Below are positions 12,618-20,353 of a stretch of DNA of 64,000 bases, piece after piece; position 1 is the first letter of the stretch, and each line of letters starts with the position of its first letter. The position numbers were made by a program, and so were the translations under genes. Below the pieces are notes generated by a model. It did not search any database. It was not told the DNA's origin and saw nothing but the letters and a program-made list of their open reading frames with translations. Where the stretch lies: contig NZ_CP021378.1 in NCBI RefSeq assembly GCF_002215495.1, positions 1,984,764 to 2,048,763 on the forward strand. Direction: 5' to 3'. The DNA is from Porphyrobacter sp. CACIAM 03H1. Lineage in GTDB: Bacteria; Pseudomonadota; Alphaproteobacteria; Sphingomonadales; Sphingomonadaceae.

Positions 12618-13376
12618 ATGATGATCGGAGCGGTTCCGGTGCTGCTGGCGCTCGCCTTCGGGGTGACGGCGCTGCTTTATGCCAGTGTCGGCTTCGGCGG
12701 CGGATCGACCTATTCGGCGCTGCTGGCGCTGTCGGACCTCGACTACCGGCTGATCCCGCTGGTCAGCCTCGCCTGCAATATCGTGGTGGTGACGGGCGGA
12801 AGCATCCGCTTCGCCCGCGCCGGCGTGACCCCGTGGAAGAAGGCGCTGGTGATCGTCGCCCTCGGCGCTCCGGCGAGCTTCCTCGGCGGCCTGACCCCGA
12901 TCAGGGAGGCGACCTTCCTGATGCTTCTGGGCGGGAGTCTCGTTCTGACCGCGCTCACCATGCTGATGCCGGTGCGTGAGGGCGCCGGCGGCGCGCCGAC
13001 ATGGGCCGCGCGTCTCATGCCGCTCGCCGCCGCGCCGCTCGGCTATCTCGCGGGGCTGGTGGGGATCGGAGGAGGGATCTTTCTTGCGCCCCTGCTGCAC
13101 ATCGTGCGCTGGCACGAAGCGCGGGGGATCGCGGCAACCGCCAGCCTGTTCATCCTCGTCAATTCACTGTTCGGGCTGGCCGGGCAGATGGTCAAGAACG
13201 GCCCCGCGCTGTTCGGACAGGCGATCGGCGCGGCGCTTCCGCTGCTGCTCGCGGTGGTGATCGGCGGGCAGGTCGGCAGCCTGATGGCCTCCCGCCTGCT
13301 GCCGCAGCAATGGATCCGCTGGCTCACCGCGCTGTTGGTGCTGGTGGTGGGCGTCCGCCTGCTGTTCGGCGTCTAG
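12618..13376 (+). CDS. TauE/SafE family sulfite/sulfonate-type exporter
   Basis: This is an integral membrane protein of about 252 residues with seven to eight predicted hydrophobic segments. The family signature is seen near the N-terminus (GFGGGSTYSALLAL) and repeated near residue 150 (LVGIGGGIFLAPLLH). The family exports or imports sulfur-containing anions; the actual substrate is unknown. A G-rich Shine-Dalgarno (GGGGGGC) precedes ATG 12618, with an alternative ATG at 12621. It converges on the YeeE/YedE gene with only two bases between stops, pairing two sulfur-compound transporters. Confidence 0.85.
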   Translation: MMIGAVPVLLALAFGVTALLYASVGFGGGSTYSALLALSDLDYRLIPLVSLACNIVVVTGGSIRFARAGVTPWKKALVIVALGAPASFLGGLTPIREATFLMLLGGSLVLTALTMLMPVREGAGGAPTWAARLMPLAAAPLGYLAGLVGIGGGIFLAPLLHIVRWHEARGIAATASLFILVNSLFGLAGQMVKNGPALFGQAIGAALPLLLAVVIGGQVGSLMASRLLPQQWIRWLTALLVLVVGVRLLFGV

Positions 13377-13378
13377 GT

Positions 13379-14359
13379 TCAGGCGTCCGTCGGCACAGCC
13401 TGCCGCCGGATTGCCAACGCGAGGAACAAGGTCGCGGTGAAGGCCGCGTAGCCCGCAAGCAGGTTGGGCAGCAGCAGCGGCACCCCGGTGAACAGCATCG
13501 CATCGTTCCCGCCGGGCACCAGCGTCGCGCCGGTGCCCATCAGCAGCCCGCCGCCGCCTGCGCGCAGCCATTGGGAGAACGAGCCGGTGTGCAGCCGGAA
13601 GGTGCCGGCGACCACCGTCGCGATCGTCATCCCGGCGAACAGTGCGGCCAGCCCGACCACCGCCGGCAGGGCCCAGGCCTTGCCGTAAGCGATTTCCGCG
13701 ATGCGGCTCGTGTAGACCCAATGACGGTCGAGCGCGAAAAGCAACCCCGATGCCGCGCCGATCAGGGTCATGGCTATCAGCGGTGACCATCCGCCGCGCG
13801 GCCTCTTCCAGCGCAGACGACGATGGATATAGCCCGCCGAAATCAGCGACAGCACGCTTCCGAGGATCAGCGCATCGGCGGCGTCGCGGGCAAGCGGCGA
13901 GATCACCACCGGGCGCTCCGGCAGCATCAGCGCCGCGCCCGACATGCTCGGCCCCAGAAGCAGCGCGGCGACGAACAGCGCGGCGAGGGTCGCGAGACGG
14001 GACACCTCTCCGGCGGTGAGCGCCGCGAGCGTGCCCAGCGCGCAGTGCCCGTTGACGAGCGAGCCGAGCCCGAACAGCACGCCGCCCGCGACCGCCAGCG
14101 CGTCGGGCGGGGCGCCAGGGATCGTCATGAACGGACTGGCCCCGAGCGCCTTGGCGAGCCCCATCACCACCATCGCGCTCGCTGCGGCGAGGAGGAAGCC
14201 CGCGAGGCGGTGCACCCGCCGCCGCTCGATCACCTCGCGCATCGCCCGCACCATGCAGACGCCGCTGCGCTGGCTGGAATAGCCGATCAGGAACATCAGG
14301 GCGATGGTTGCGGCAGGGTTCACGGCGGGCAGGATGAACCGCTCCGCCCGCCAAGGCAA
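13379..14359 (-). CDS. YeeE/YedE family sulfur (thiosulfate-type) transporter
   Basis: This is a multi-pass inner-membrane protein of about 326 residues. It matches YeeE/YedE, of which E. coli TsuA imports thiosulfate through a line of conserved cysteines. Two family cysteines are visible (SQRSGVCMVRA near residue 36 and VNGHCALGTL near 106). At the third site the sequence reads LVPGGNDAMLF without a cysteine, so the mechanism may differ. Translation starts at TTG 14359, preceded by AGGGGGCGGA; no ATG fits better. The gene sits between the TauE-like exporter and the HAD gene. Confidence 0.75.
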   Translation of the reverse strand: MPWRAERFILPAVNPAATIALMFLIGYSSQRSGVCMVRAMREVIERRRVHRLAGFLLAAASAMVVMGLAKALGASPFMTIPGAPPDALAVAGGVLFGLGSLVNGHCALGTLAALTAGEVSRLATLAALFVAALLLGPSMSGAALMLPERPVVISPLARDAADALILGSVLSLISAGYIHRRLRWKRPRGGWSPLIAMTLIGAASGLLFALDRHWVYTSRIAEIAYGKAWALPAVVGLAALFAGMTIATVVAGTFRLHTGSFSQWLRAGGGGLLMGTGATLVPGGNDAMLFTGVPLLLPNLLAGYAAFTATLFLALAIRRQAVPTDA

Positions 14360-14383
14360 TCCGCCCCCTGCGGCCGCGCTGCC

Positions 14384-16519
14384 TCAGCCCACGAGCCGTC
14401 TCACTACCGCCTTCGACTTGCCGATCAGGCGCGGATAGGCCGATCCGTCCTTCAGCGTCTTGCACGCAAGCATGACAGGGTTGCTGCGCGCCAGCGATGC
14501 CGCCGGCCACTGGGTCTTCAGCGTCGCATCCAGCCCCAGTTTCGTGCCGATGTAGCGGTGATCGTAGGGCGGGGCGAAATCGCGGGTGCACCGGCTGCTG
14601 CCGAGGCCGAGTTCCCACGGGAAGGTGCCCCAGGCCTCGGCTTCGAGCCGCGTCGGGCGCTGCCACAGGAGGTCGACGACGCGTTCGAGGGCAGGCCTCA
14701 CGTCGACATTGAGGAAGGACGTCTCGTCCAGGTCGACATTGGCGACAAAGGCGGCGACGGTTTCGTAGACCCGGTCGATGTTCCACGCCCGGACCTCTGC
14801 CGGCCTGCGCGCATCGGTGACCGGGAGCACGCGGCCGTCCTCGCGGCGATAGCCGAGCAGCGAACCCTCGCGGCCGGCGCAGAACATTTCGAACAGCGAA
14901 TAGAGCTCGCGCGGGGCCACCTTGCCCAGTTCCTCGGGCACGCGGGGGGGCTGGTAGCCCCACGGGCCGTCATGGACTTCGCCGGCGTTTTCCGCGGCGT
15001 GACGGCGGGCATCGAAATAGAATCCGCTGCGCAGGCTCCCCCACCGGCTGCCGCTGAGGTCGAGCCCGAAGAACAGCCCATAGGCCGGGGCGACGCTGCG
15101 TTCGCGCTGCAATTCAATCAGCACGTCGTGCTGCGTCCCGCGCCAGCCCACGTCGACGACCGCGTGGGGGACATCGTCGAACAGGCCTTCCTGCCCGAGG
15201 TAGTCGAGCACCAGTTCCTTGTTCCGCTCGGCAAGTCGCCGCAGCGTCCCGTCGGCCTGCAGGCCCTCGAGCGTGGTCCGCAGGATCGTGCGGTCGCGCG
15301 TCCCGCTCCATTCCCTGCGGTCTGCGGCAGTGATCCGCTCGATCTGGTCCTGCTCCAGCCCGACGCGCTCGAGCAGTTCGGCATTGGTGAAGCCGGTCGC
15401 CGACTGGTAGATGACGCTGTACCACACGTGGGGGTTGGTATCGGGCCCGGACACTGCCGAGTTCCACGCCAGCCGGCTGGCATAGAGATAGCGCAGCTCC
15501 ACGCGGTTGCGGAGCTTGGGCGCGAGTTGCAGCGCGATTTCCATCAGGATTTCGGCATCGCGCGAGAGGAAATAAAGCCGTTTGAGGCCGCGCTCCTCGA
15601 CCTGCTGAAACAGCCACAGCACGAAGGATGTGAGCAGCGGGGCGATCACTCCGGCCGCGACATCGATCATCGCCTGATCGCGTCCCGATGCCGCCGGGAT
15701 CGACGTGCGCGCCAGACGCGAGGCGCCCGCGAGGATCGCGGCTCGGCCGTCGGTCTCGTGGCGGAAGGACTCCAGTGCGCGTTCGTAGCGGTTGGGGTTG
15801 CCGGCTGTGACGAGCCTACCGGTCGCCCCCGCCTTCTGCGGCCCGCGCAGATCGGCGGCGGTGTCGTTGCCGAAATGGGTGATGGCGCGGGGGGAGACGC
15901 CCTCGGCTGCTGCGACGATTGCGAACAGGCGCCCGCCGCGCTTCTCGCAGCCGTGATCGTGCGAGACGTAGAGGCGGTCGCCATCCTCCCAGAAGCCATG
16001 CCGTTCGAGCTGTTCGCGGATGAAGTCCGACGGCAGATACATATCGGAGACGAAGGCGACGCCACGTCCTGCCTGTCTCGCCCCGGCCAGCAGCGGCCTC
16101 GCGCTCTCGACCGGACGCAGCGCGCGCGCTTCCTCGGCAATCTCCAGCGCCATCAGCTCCTGCGCGACCTCCGCCGACAGGCCCAGCGCCGCCGCAAGAT
16201 CGGCATAGATCTCGCGCAGGCACATCGCATCGCCGTGAAGCGATCGGGCGCGGTGGTTCGCGGCCTCGCGGGTTCGCGCGAAGGCGTGGGCCGAGCAGGG
16301 AATCAGCCCGCGGCTTGCAGCGGCCCGGCCGAGCCGGTCGAAAATCTCGTGATGCGGGGTGACGCAGCGCACGAGCAGCGTCTCGAACACGTCGAAGGTC
16401 GTCAATCCGGCTGGCGAAGGCCGGGAAACGGGATGCAAATTGGCCCCGCCGGACGCGGCTTTCCCGCCGCCGATCTCCGGAAGCTGCGCAAAAGGCACGG
16501 CGATGCGGTGGTTCTCCAT
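14384..16519 (-). CDS. HAD-superfamily protein, large two-part form
   Basis: The product is about 711 residues. The N-terminal third is a haloacid dehalogenase fold: TTFDVFETLLVR (motif I aspartates), VSDMYLPSDFI (motif II) and THFGNDTAADLRG (motif IV). The rest is a conserved C-terminal domain seen in large HAD proteins of polysaccharide and surface-glycan clusters (YFLSRDAEILM, VVDVGWRGTQHDVL). The start at ATG 16519 is preceded by GGGGAAGAT; the frame is open further upstream without a ribosome site. No glycan genes lie nearby, so the substrate is not inferred. Confidence 0.7.
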   Translation of the reverse strand: MENHRIAVPFAQLPEIGGGKAASGGANLHPVSRPSPAGLTTFDVFETLLVRCVTPHHEIFDRLGRAAASRGLIPCSAHAFARTREAANHRARSLHGDAMCLREIYADLAAALGLSAEVAQELMALEIAEEARALRPVESARPLLAGARQAGRGVAFVSDMYLPSDFIREQLERHGFWEDGDRLYVSHDHGCEKRGGRLFAIVAAAEGVSPRAITHFGNDTAADLRGPQKAGATGRLVTAGNPNRYERALESFRHETDGRAAILAGASRLARTSIPAASGRDQAMIDVAAGVIAPLLTSFVLWLFQQVEERGLKRLYFLSRDAEILMEIALQLAPKLRNRVELRYLYASRLAWNSAVSGPDTNPHVWYSVIYQSATGFTNAELLERVGLEQDQIERITAADRREWSGTRDRTILRTTLEGLQADGTLRRLAERNKELVLDYLGQEGLFDDVPHAVVDVGWRGTQHDVLIELQRERSVAPAYGLFFGLDLSGSRWGSLRSGFYFDARRHAAENAGEVHDGPWGYQPPRVPEELGKVAPRELYSLFEMFCAGREGSLLGYRREDGRVLPVTDARRPAEVRAWNIDRVYETVAAFVANVDLDETSFLNVDVRPALERVVDLLWQRPTRLEAEAWGTFPWELGLGSSRCTRDFAPPYDHRYIGTKLGLDATLKTQWPAASLARSNPVMLACKTLKDGSAYPRLIGKSKAVVRRLVG

Positions 16520-16690
16520 ATCTTCCCCCGTTTGATGTGGACGAGCGGCTGCAGGCCGGATCCCTGCGCCGCGAGCCGCACCATCGCCTGTGCGGGGGTG
16601 CCTCGCCCGAACATAGGTTACCGGCCCGGCATTCAGTCGCCATTCAGTGACCATGGAGTTGAAATCGTGAAACTTTCAGGGGAATTTTCA

Positions 16691-17632
16691 ATGATGTTTC
16701 GGGTGTCCTCGGCTGTCCTTGCCGCTCTCGCGATCGCGATGCCTGGCTTGGCGAAGGCACCGTCACCGGAGCAGGCCGACATTGTCGTGCGCGCCGGCGA
16801 GGCGGTCGACATGACCATCAACGACCAGCCCATGCGGTTCCGCCTGGCGCCCGATGCGATTTCCGTTCCGACCATCAATGCCGATGCCGCCGCAAGGGCC
16901 GGACTGAAGCCGAGCATGATCGGTTACATCTACGTCATTGGCCCGGAGAAGATCGCCTTCCGCACCGACAACGTGCGCTACGGCCCGCGCGATGCGTCCT
17001 TCCGCCGCCGGACCGCCTTCAGCGACAGACAGCTTGTTTCAGGCGCCGACGGCATTGCAGGCCCCGAATCCTTCCCCGCCGCGCGGACCACCTTCGTCCT
17101 GCGCGATCCGCGACCGGACGACCGCGCCGTCACCTTCCCTCTCGACCGCGAGATGGGCCGCAGCCAGACAAGCGTGCGGCTGGATGTCGGCGGCCGCCCG
17201 ATCTACGCGGCCTTCAGTTTCGACCGGGCAGAGAGCCTCGTGACCGCAACGGGCGGGCGCTGGATCGCCGATGCCAATGGCGGGCAGTTCTCCGGGGGGG
17301 CGCGCGCGGCACCGATCCTCTACGGCGTATCGCGCCCCGTCCGCCCGCTCGAACTGGCACGCCCGCTGATGCTCGGGGAACTGGAGATCCGCAATCTCGC
17401 CGTGCGGGTCTCGGACATGGGGAGCGCGGAGGGCATAGCCGAAGGGGCGTCCGCCGAGCAGGACCCCAACGAGATCGTCGTGACCGGCGACAGCAAGCGC
17501 AAGGTTCCCAACCAGCGGCTCTATATCGGCATGGACACGATCGGGCACTGTGCCTCGATCACCTATGACTTCGCGGCAGGCAGGGTGACCTTGATGTGCC
17601 CTGCGCAGCCGCGATCCGCCGCACCGCGCTGA
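16691..17632 (+). CDS. Secreted protein of unknown function with an EIVVTGD segment
   Basis: The 313-residue product has a signal peptide (MMFRVSSAVLAALAIAMPG, cleavage near LAKA). The mature part has a repeated beta-rich look (RFRLAPDAISVPTINADAAA, later DVGGRPIYAAFSFDRAES). A linker NEIVVTGDSK precedes a cysteine-bearing end (MDTIGHC ... VTLMC). It vaguely recalls retropepsin-like sphingomonad proteins, but no clear D-T/S-G catalytic site is visible, so no function is given. AGGGGA lies eight bases before ATG 16691. The gene directly abuts the island's left boundary. Confidence 0.65.
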   Translation: MMFRVSSAVLAALAIAMPGLAKAPSPEQADIVVRAGEAVDMTINDQPMRFRLAPDAISVPTINADAAARAGLKPSMIGYIYVIGPEKIAFRTDNVRYGPRDASFRRRTAFSDRQLVSGADGIAGPESFPAARTTFVLRDPRPDDRAVTFPLDREMGRSQTSVRLDVGGRPIYAAFSFDRAESLVTATGGRWIADANGGQFSGGARAAPILYGVSRPVRPLELARPLMLGELEIRNLAVRVSDMGSAEGIAEGASAEQDPNEIVVTGDSKRKVPNQRLYIGMDTIGHCASITYDFAAGRVTLMCPAQPRSAAPR

Positions 17633-17672
17633 ACCGCGCAGGCAGGAATTCGGTCTGGGGTCTGGAAGAAAG

Positions 17673-17687
17673 TGGCTCCCCGAGTAG
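17673..17687. other. attL: copy of tRNA-Asn 3' end
   Basis: TGGCTCCCCGAGTAG here is identical to the first 15 bases of the tRNA-Asn gene as read on the plus strand (its CCA end and acceptor/T-arm edge). After it the match decays (AATCAC against GATTCG). It stands alone, without a tRNA body, as expected of the distal attachment site left by integration. Confidence 0.85.
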
Positions 17688-17806
17688 AATCACAAGGCGC
17701 TTTCAGTGCCAGTCAGTCACGGCCTGTAAATCCATTGAATTATTGAAATTAATTAAAAGCCTCTGCCGCTATCGGCCATTGCCATTCACTCATAACCGCC
17801 CTAAAG

Positions 17807-17826
17807 TGTGGGTAAGAATGTGGGGA
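17807..17826 (+). repeat. Paired TGTGGG boxes inside the left end
   Basis: TGTGGGTA at 17807 and TGTGGGGA at 17819 are direct repeats 12 bp apart, immediately before the integrase start. The same arrangement with the same orientation and spacing occurs at 30147 and 30159 near the right end. They fit arm-type integrase or excisionase binding sites, but that is inference. Confidence 0.5.
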
Positions 17827-17833
17827 TAATGTC

Positions 17834-19132
17834 ATGGGCAAGCTGACAGTCGCTAAGGTGAAAAACGCTAAGCCGGGTATCGGCAAGAATGGCCAGCCGA
17901 TCAAAGCGACCTTTCAGGACGGGGAGGGCCTTTTCCTGAATTGCGCCCCGACCGGTGCAAAGTCTTGGATTTTGCGTGTGCAGGCCGATGGCAAGCGGCG
18001 GGACATTGGCCTCGGGGCTGCCGATGTTGACGGCGCTGGGCGCGAGGCTTTCGGGGCTGGGGATGATCGGCTAGGGGAAGCCTCGCTGATGCTCAAGCGC
18101 TCGCTCACGTTGGCAGAGGCTCGCGAAAAGGCAGCCGCCCTGCGCAAGCTGGCCAAGGCTGGGGCAAATCCGGTGCTGGAGCGCGACCGCAAGCGTAAGC
18201 GGGTCCCGACTTTCGCCGAGGCCATGAAGGCCGCCCATGAGGCTCTAAAGGCGGGCTGGAGCGAAAAGACAGCCAAGGCCTTTGAAACGTCGCTTGCAGA
18301 CCATGCCCTGCCCAAGCTGGGAGCGCTTAGGGTGGATGCGATCGGCAGCGCCGAGGTTATCGGCGCGCTCGCCCCGATCTGGACGGAAAAGCCGATGATG
18401 GCGCGCAAGGTGCGGAGCCGCATCGGGCAAGTGCTGGCCTATGCCAAGGCCCAAGGCTGGCGCGCCGAGGCGTTGCCCGATGTGCGGGAACTGCGCTCGG
18501 GCCTGTCCAAGCAGAAGGCTGGCAAGCACTTCGAAGCCGTGCCCTTTATCGAAGTGCCCGCGTTCTTTGCGGGCGAGTATGCCAAGGGCAACGCGGCTGG
18601 CCGATCTGCGCTGCTGTTCGCTATCCTGACAGCGGCCCGCTCTGGTGAGGCGCGGCAAGCGACATGGGAACAGATTGATCTGGAGGCCCGCACTTGGACC
18701 CTGCCAGCCGAACTGATGAAAATGAAGCGCCCTCACGTTGTCACCCTGTCCGATGCGGCGGTGGCGCTGCTGGAGGCCTACACCCCCGAGGACATGCGCG
18801 AGGGCCTGATTTTCCGAGGCGCGCGCGGCAAGCCTCTTACCGACATGGCGCTTTCCATGATTATGCGCAGCGCGGGCCGGACAGAGACCGTCCACGGCTT
18901 CCGTTCCTCTTTCAGGGATTGGGCAGCCGAGAAAATGCCGACCATCCCCGCTATGGTGGCGGAAATGGCGCTGGCGCACAAAGTCGGCACCGCAACCGAA
19001 CAGGCCTATCTGCGCAGCGATCTGCGCGACATGCGCCGCGCCTTGATGGATGCATGGGGCCGCCACGTTGCTCCCCAGCTGTCCGGCGTCGCCGATAACG
19101 TGACCGCGATCGGGAAGGCTGCCGCGAATTAG
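17834..19132 (+). CDS. int: Tyrosine-type site-specific integrase (P4-like, DUF4102 arm domain)
   Basis: This protein catalyses integration and excision at tRNA-Asn. The N-terminal arm-binding domain (DUF4102-like, with DGEGLFLNCAPTGAKSWILR) is followed by a core-binding domain and the catalytic domain. The tetrad residues are all present: R269 (AARSGEAR), H354 and R357 (HGFRSSFRDW), H382 (LAHKVG) and the nucleophile Y392 (AYLRSD). The length of 432 residues is typical. ATG 17834 follows GGGGATAATGTC closely. It points away from attL into the island. Confidence 0.95.
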   Translation: MGKLTVAKVKNAKPGIGKNGQPIKATFQDGEGLFLNCAPTGAKSWILRVQADGKRRDIGLGAADVDGAGREAFGAGDDRLGEASLMLKRSLTLAEAREKAAALRKLAKAGANPVLERDRKRKRVPTFAEAMKAAHEALKAGWSEKTAKAFETSLADHALPKLGALRVDAIGSAEVIGALAPIWTEKPMMARKVRSRIGQVLAYAKAQGWRAEALPDVRELRSGLSKQKAGKHFEAVPFIEVPAFFAGEYAKGNAAGRSALLFAILTAARSGEARQATWEQIDLEARTWTLPAELMKMKRPHVVTLSDAAVALLEAYTPEDMREGLIFRGARGKPLTDMALSMIMRSAGRTETVHGFRSSFRDWAAEKMPTIPAMVAEMALAHKVGTATEQAYLRSDLRDMRRALMDAWGRHVAPQLSGVADNVTAIGKAAAN

Positions 19133-19209
19133 GCTGCAAAGCCAATCAATCACTCGGTGGCTGCCAGCCTCGCAGTTATGCCTCTGCCCAGAGGCGCAGT
19201 GCACCGCAC

Positions 19210-19326
19210 GTGACCGTGAACGATTTCATCGCCAAGTGGGGCGGCGTGACCGGCGGGGCCGAGCGCGCCACCCTCGGTCAGTTTATCAATGACCTTTGGC
19301 AAGCCCTAGCCCTGCCCATTCCCGTG
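19210..19326 (+). pseudogene. N-terminal remnant of a class I SAM-dependent DNA methyltransferase
   Basis: From GTG 19210 (or GTG 19216) the frame reads VNDFIAKWGGVTGGAERA, then TLGQFINDLWQALALPIP, and runs straight into the first CRISPR repeat, ending at a TAG inside it (19357-19359). FIxKW..xTGGAERA..xxFxxxL is the characteristic N-terminus of MmeI-like/type II methyltransferases of several hundred residues. The matching C-terminal end lies at about 23915-24171, on the far side of the CRISPR locus. The middle is absent, so this is a fragment and not a functional gene. Confidence 0.68.
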
Positions 19327-19691
19327 GCTGCGGATTGCAGCCCTTTCTCGTTCTGCTAGAGCATCCTCCTGGGTCACGCGCGGGGTGTCCTGGCTGCGGA
19401 TTGCAGCCCTTTCTCGTTCTGCTAGAGCCTCGCCGTCCGTGCGCACCTTCAGGAGAACGCTGCGGATTGCAGCGCTTTCTCGTTCTGCTAGAGCGCCTCA
19501 AGCCGCGCGATCAGTTCATCCCTGCTGCGGATTGCAGCCCTTTCTCGTTCTGCTAAAGCGCACTCTCCGCGGCGCCCTCACCGGAGACAGCTGCGGATTG
19601 CAGCCCTTTCTCGTTCTGCTAGAGCCGGGGTCTGCCTGTAATGGCGGGGCGTGGCGCTGCGGATTGCAGCCCTTTCTCGTTCTGCTGGAGC
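19327..19691 (+). CRISPR. Type II-C CRISPR array, six repeats and five spacers
   Basis: There are six 36-bp repeats at 19327, 19393, 19459, 19524, 19590 and 19656. Each begins GCTGCGGATTGCAGCCC and ends CTCGTTCTGCTAGAGC. Spacers are 30, 30, 29, 30 and 30 bp. Repeats 3, 4 and 6 each carry one substitution (AGCGC; TAAAGC; TGGAGC). The plus strand is the crRNA strand, because the tracrRNA anti-repeat pairs with it; this is opposite to the cas genes, as in Neisseria and Parvibaculum II-C loci. TGCTAGAGC at each repeat end may act as a weak extended -10, as repeat-borne promoters do in other II-C arrays (inference). The last repeat abuts the cas1 remnant with no spacer or leader between. Confidence 0.97.
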
Positions 19692-20353
19692 TGCTCTCGC
19701 GTAACTGACTGGAAGCGCGAGGGCTTTGGAGCGGTTACGGTGCCATACGCCCAGCGACGGGATCACGCCCGATGCCACCAGAACACGGGCGCAGGCGGTG
19801 CGCACGATGGCATAGCCATAGTTGAGCAGTGCATTGGCATTATCGGCGCCGCGATCCCCGCGGAATGCCTTGCCGAACAGTTTCGGCCAGTAGCACTGTG
19901 CGCCCTAGGCCTCCAGATTGTCCGGATCACCATGGCGCACTCGGCTGGCGAGGGCGGTAAGGCCCGCATCGTCCCGGCCGGCCGCCTTGAGCACGCGACC
20001 CTTCTGGCGCAGCTTGGCCGCGACCATCGCCTGCCACAGCCGCTCGTGCAAGGGCGCGCTTGTCTCCACCTGCGCACAGTGCCGATGCGTTAGCGAATGG
20101 TGCCCGTCCATCGGCAGCATCATGCCTGCCGGCAGATGATCGCACCCCATCACGACAATAGTGGCGCCGGCCGCCAGACGTTCAATGAACATCGCTTGGG
20201 TGTAGCTGGCGCGCCCATTGTCGATTACGAGCACGCCCAGGTCCTCGATTGGAACGGTCGCTCTCGGAATCTCCGGCCGCTCGATCACCAACTGCCGGTG
20301 CGCGACCGACAGACGCCTGCCCCGCGCGCGATCTCGATCCTCTTCTTCAGCAT
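19692..20353 (-). pseudogene. cas1: cas1 pseudogene (frameshift, amber codon, C-terminus missing)
   Basis: Cas1 is the spacer-integration nuclease. ATG 20353 overlaps the cas9 stop (TGATG) and opens MLKKRIEIARG. One base is missing in a G-run near 20320, after which the frame continues RLSVAHRQLVIERPEIPRA and LGVLVIDNG. A TAG at 19907-19905 replaces a probable CAG glutamine codon between NLEA and AQCYWPKLFG. Reading on gives NALLNYGYAIVR and IPSLGVWHRNRS, after which homology is lost and the sequence enters repeat 6. Only about 220 of roughly 300 codons remain and the usual downstream cas2 is absent. Spacer acquisition from this locus should be dead. Confidence 0.9.

Noticed and set aside
13823..17632. 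A 1269-codon open frame on the plus strand
   Set aside because: Most of it is antisense to the YeeE and HAD genes and has the Arg/Ala/His-rich look of GC-rich shadow frames. Only its last part, from 16691 with a ribosome site and signal peptide, is a gene.
19296..19805. Short ORFs reading through the CRISPR array
   Set aside because: They translate the repeat unit over and over (AERERAAIRS or CGLQPFLVLLE) and have no start signals.
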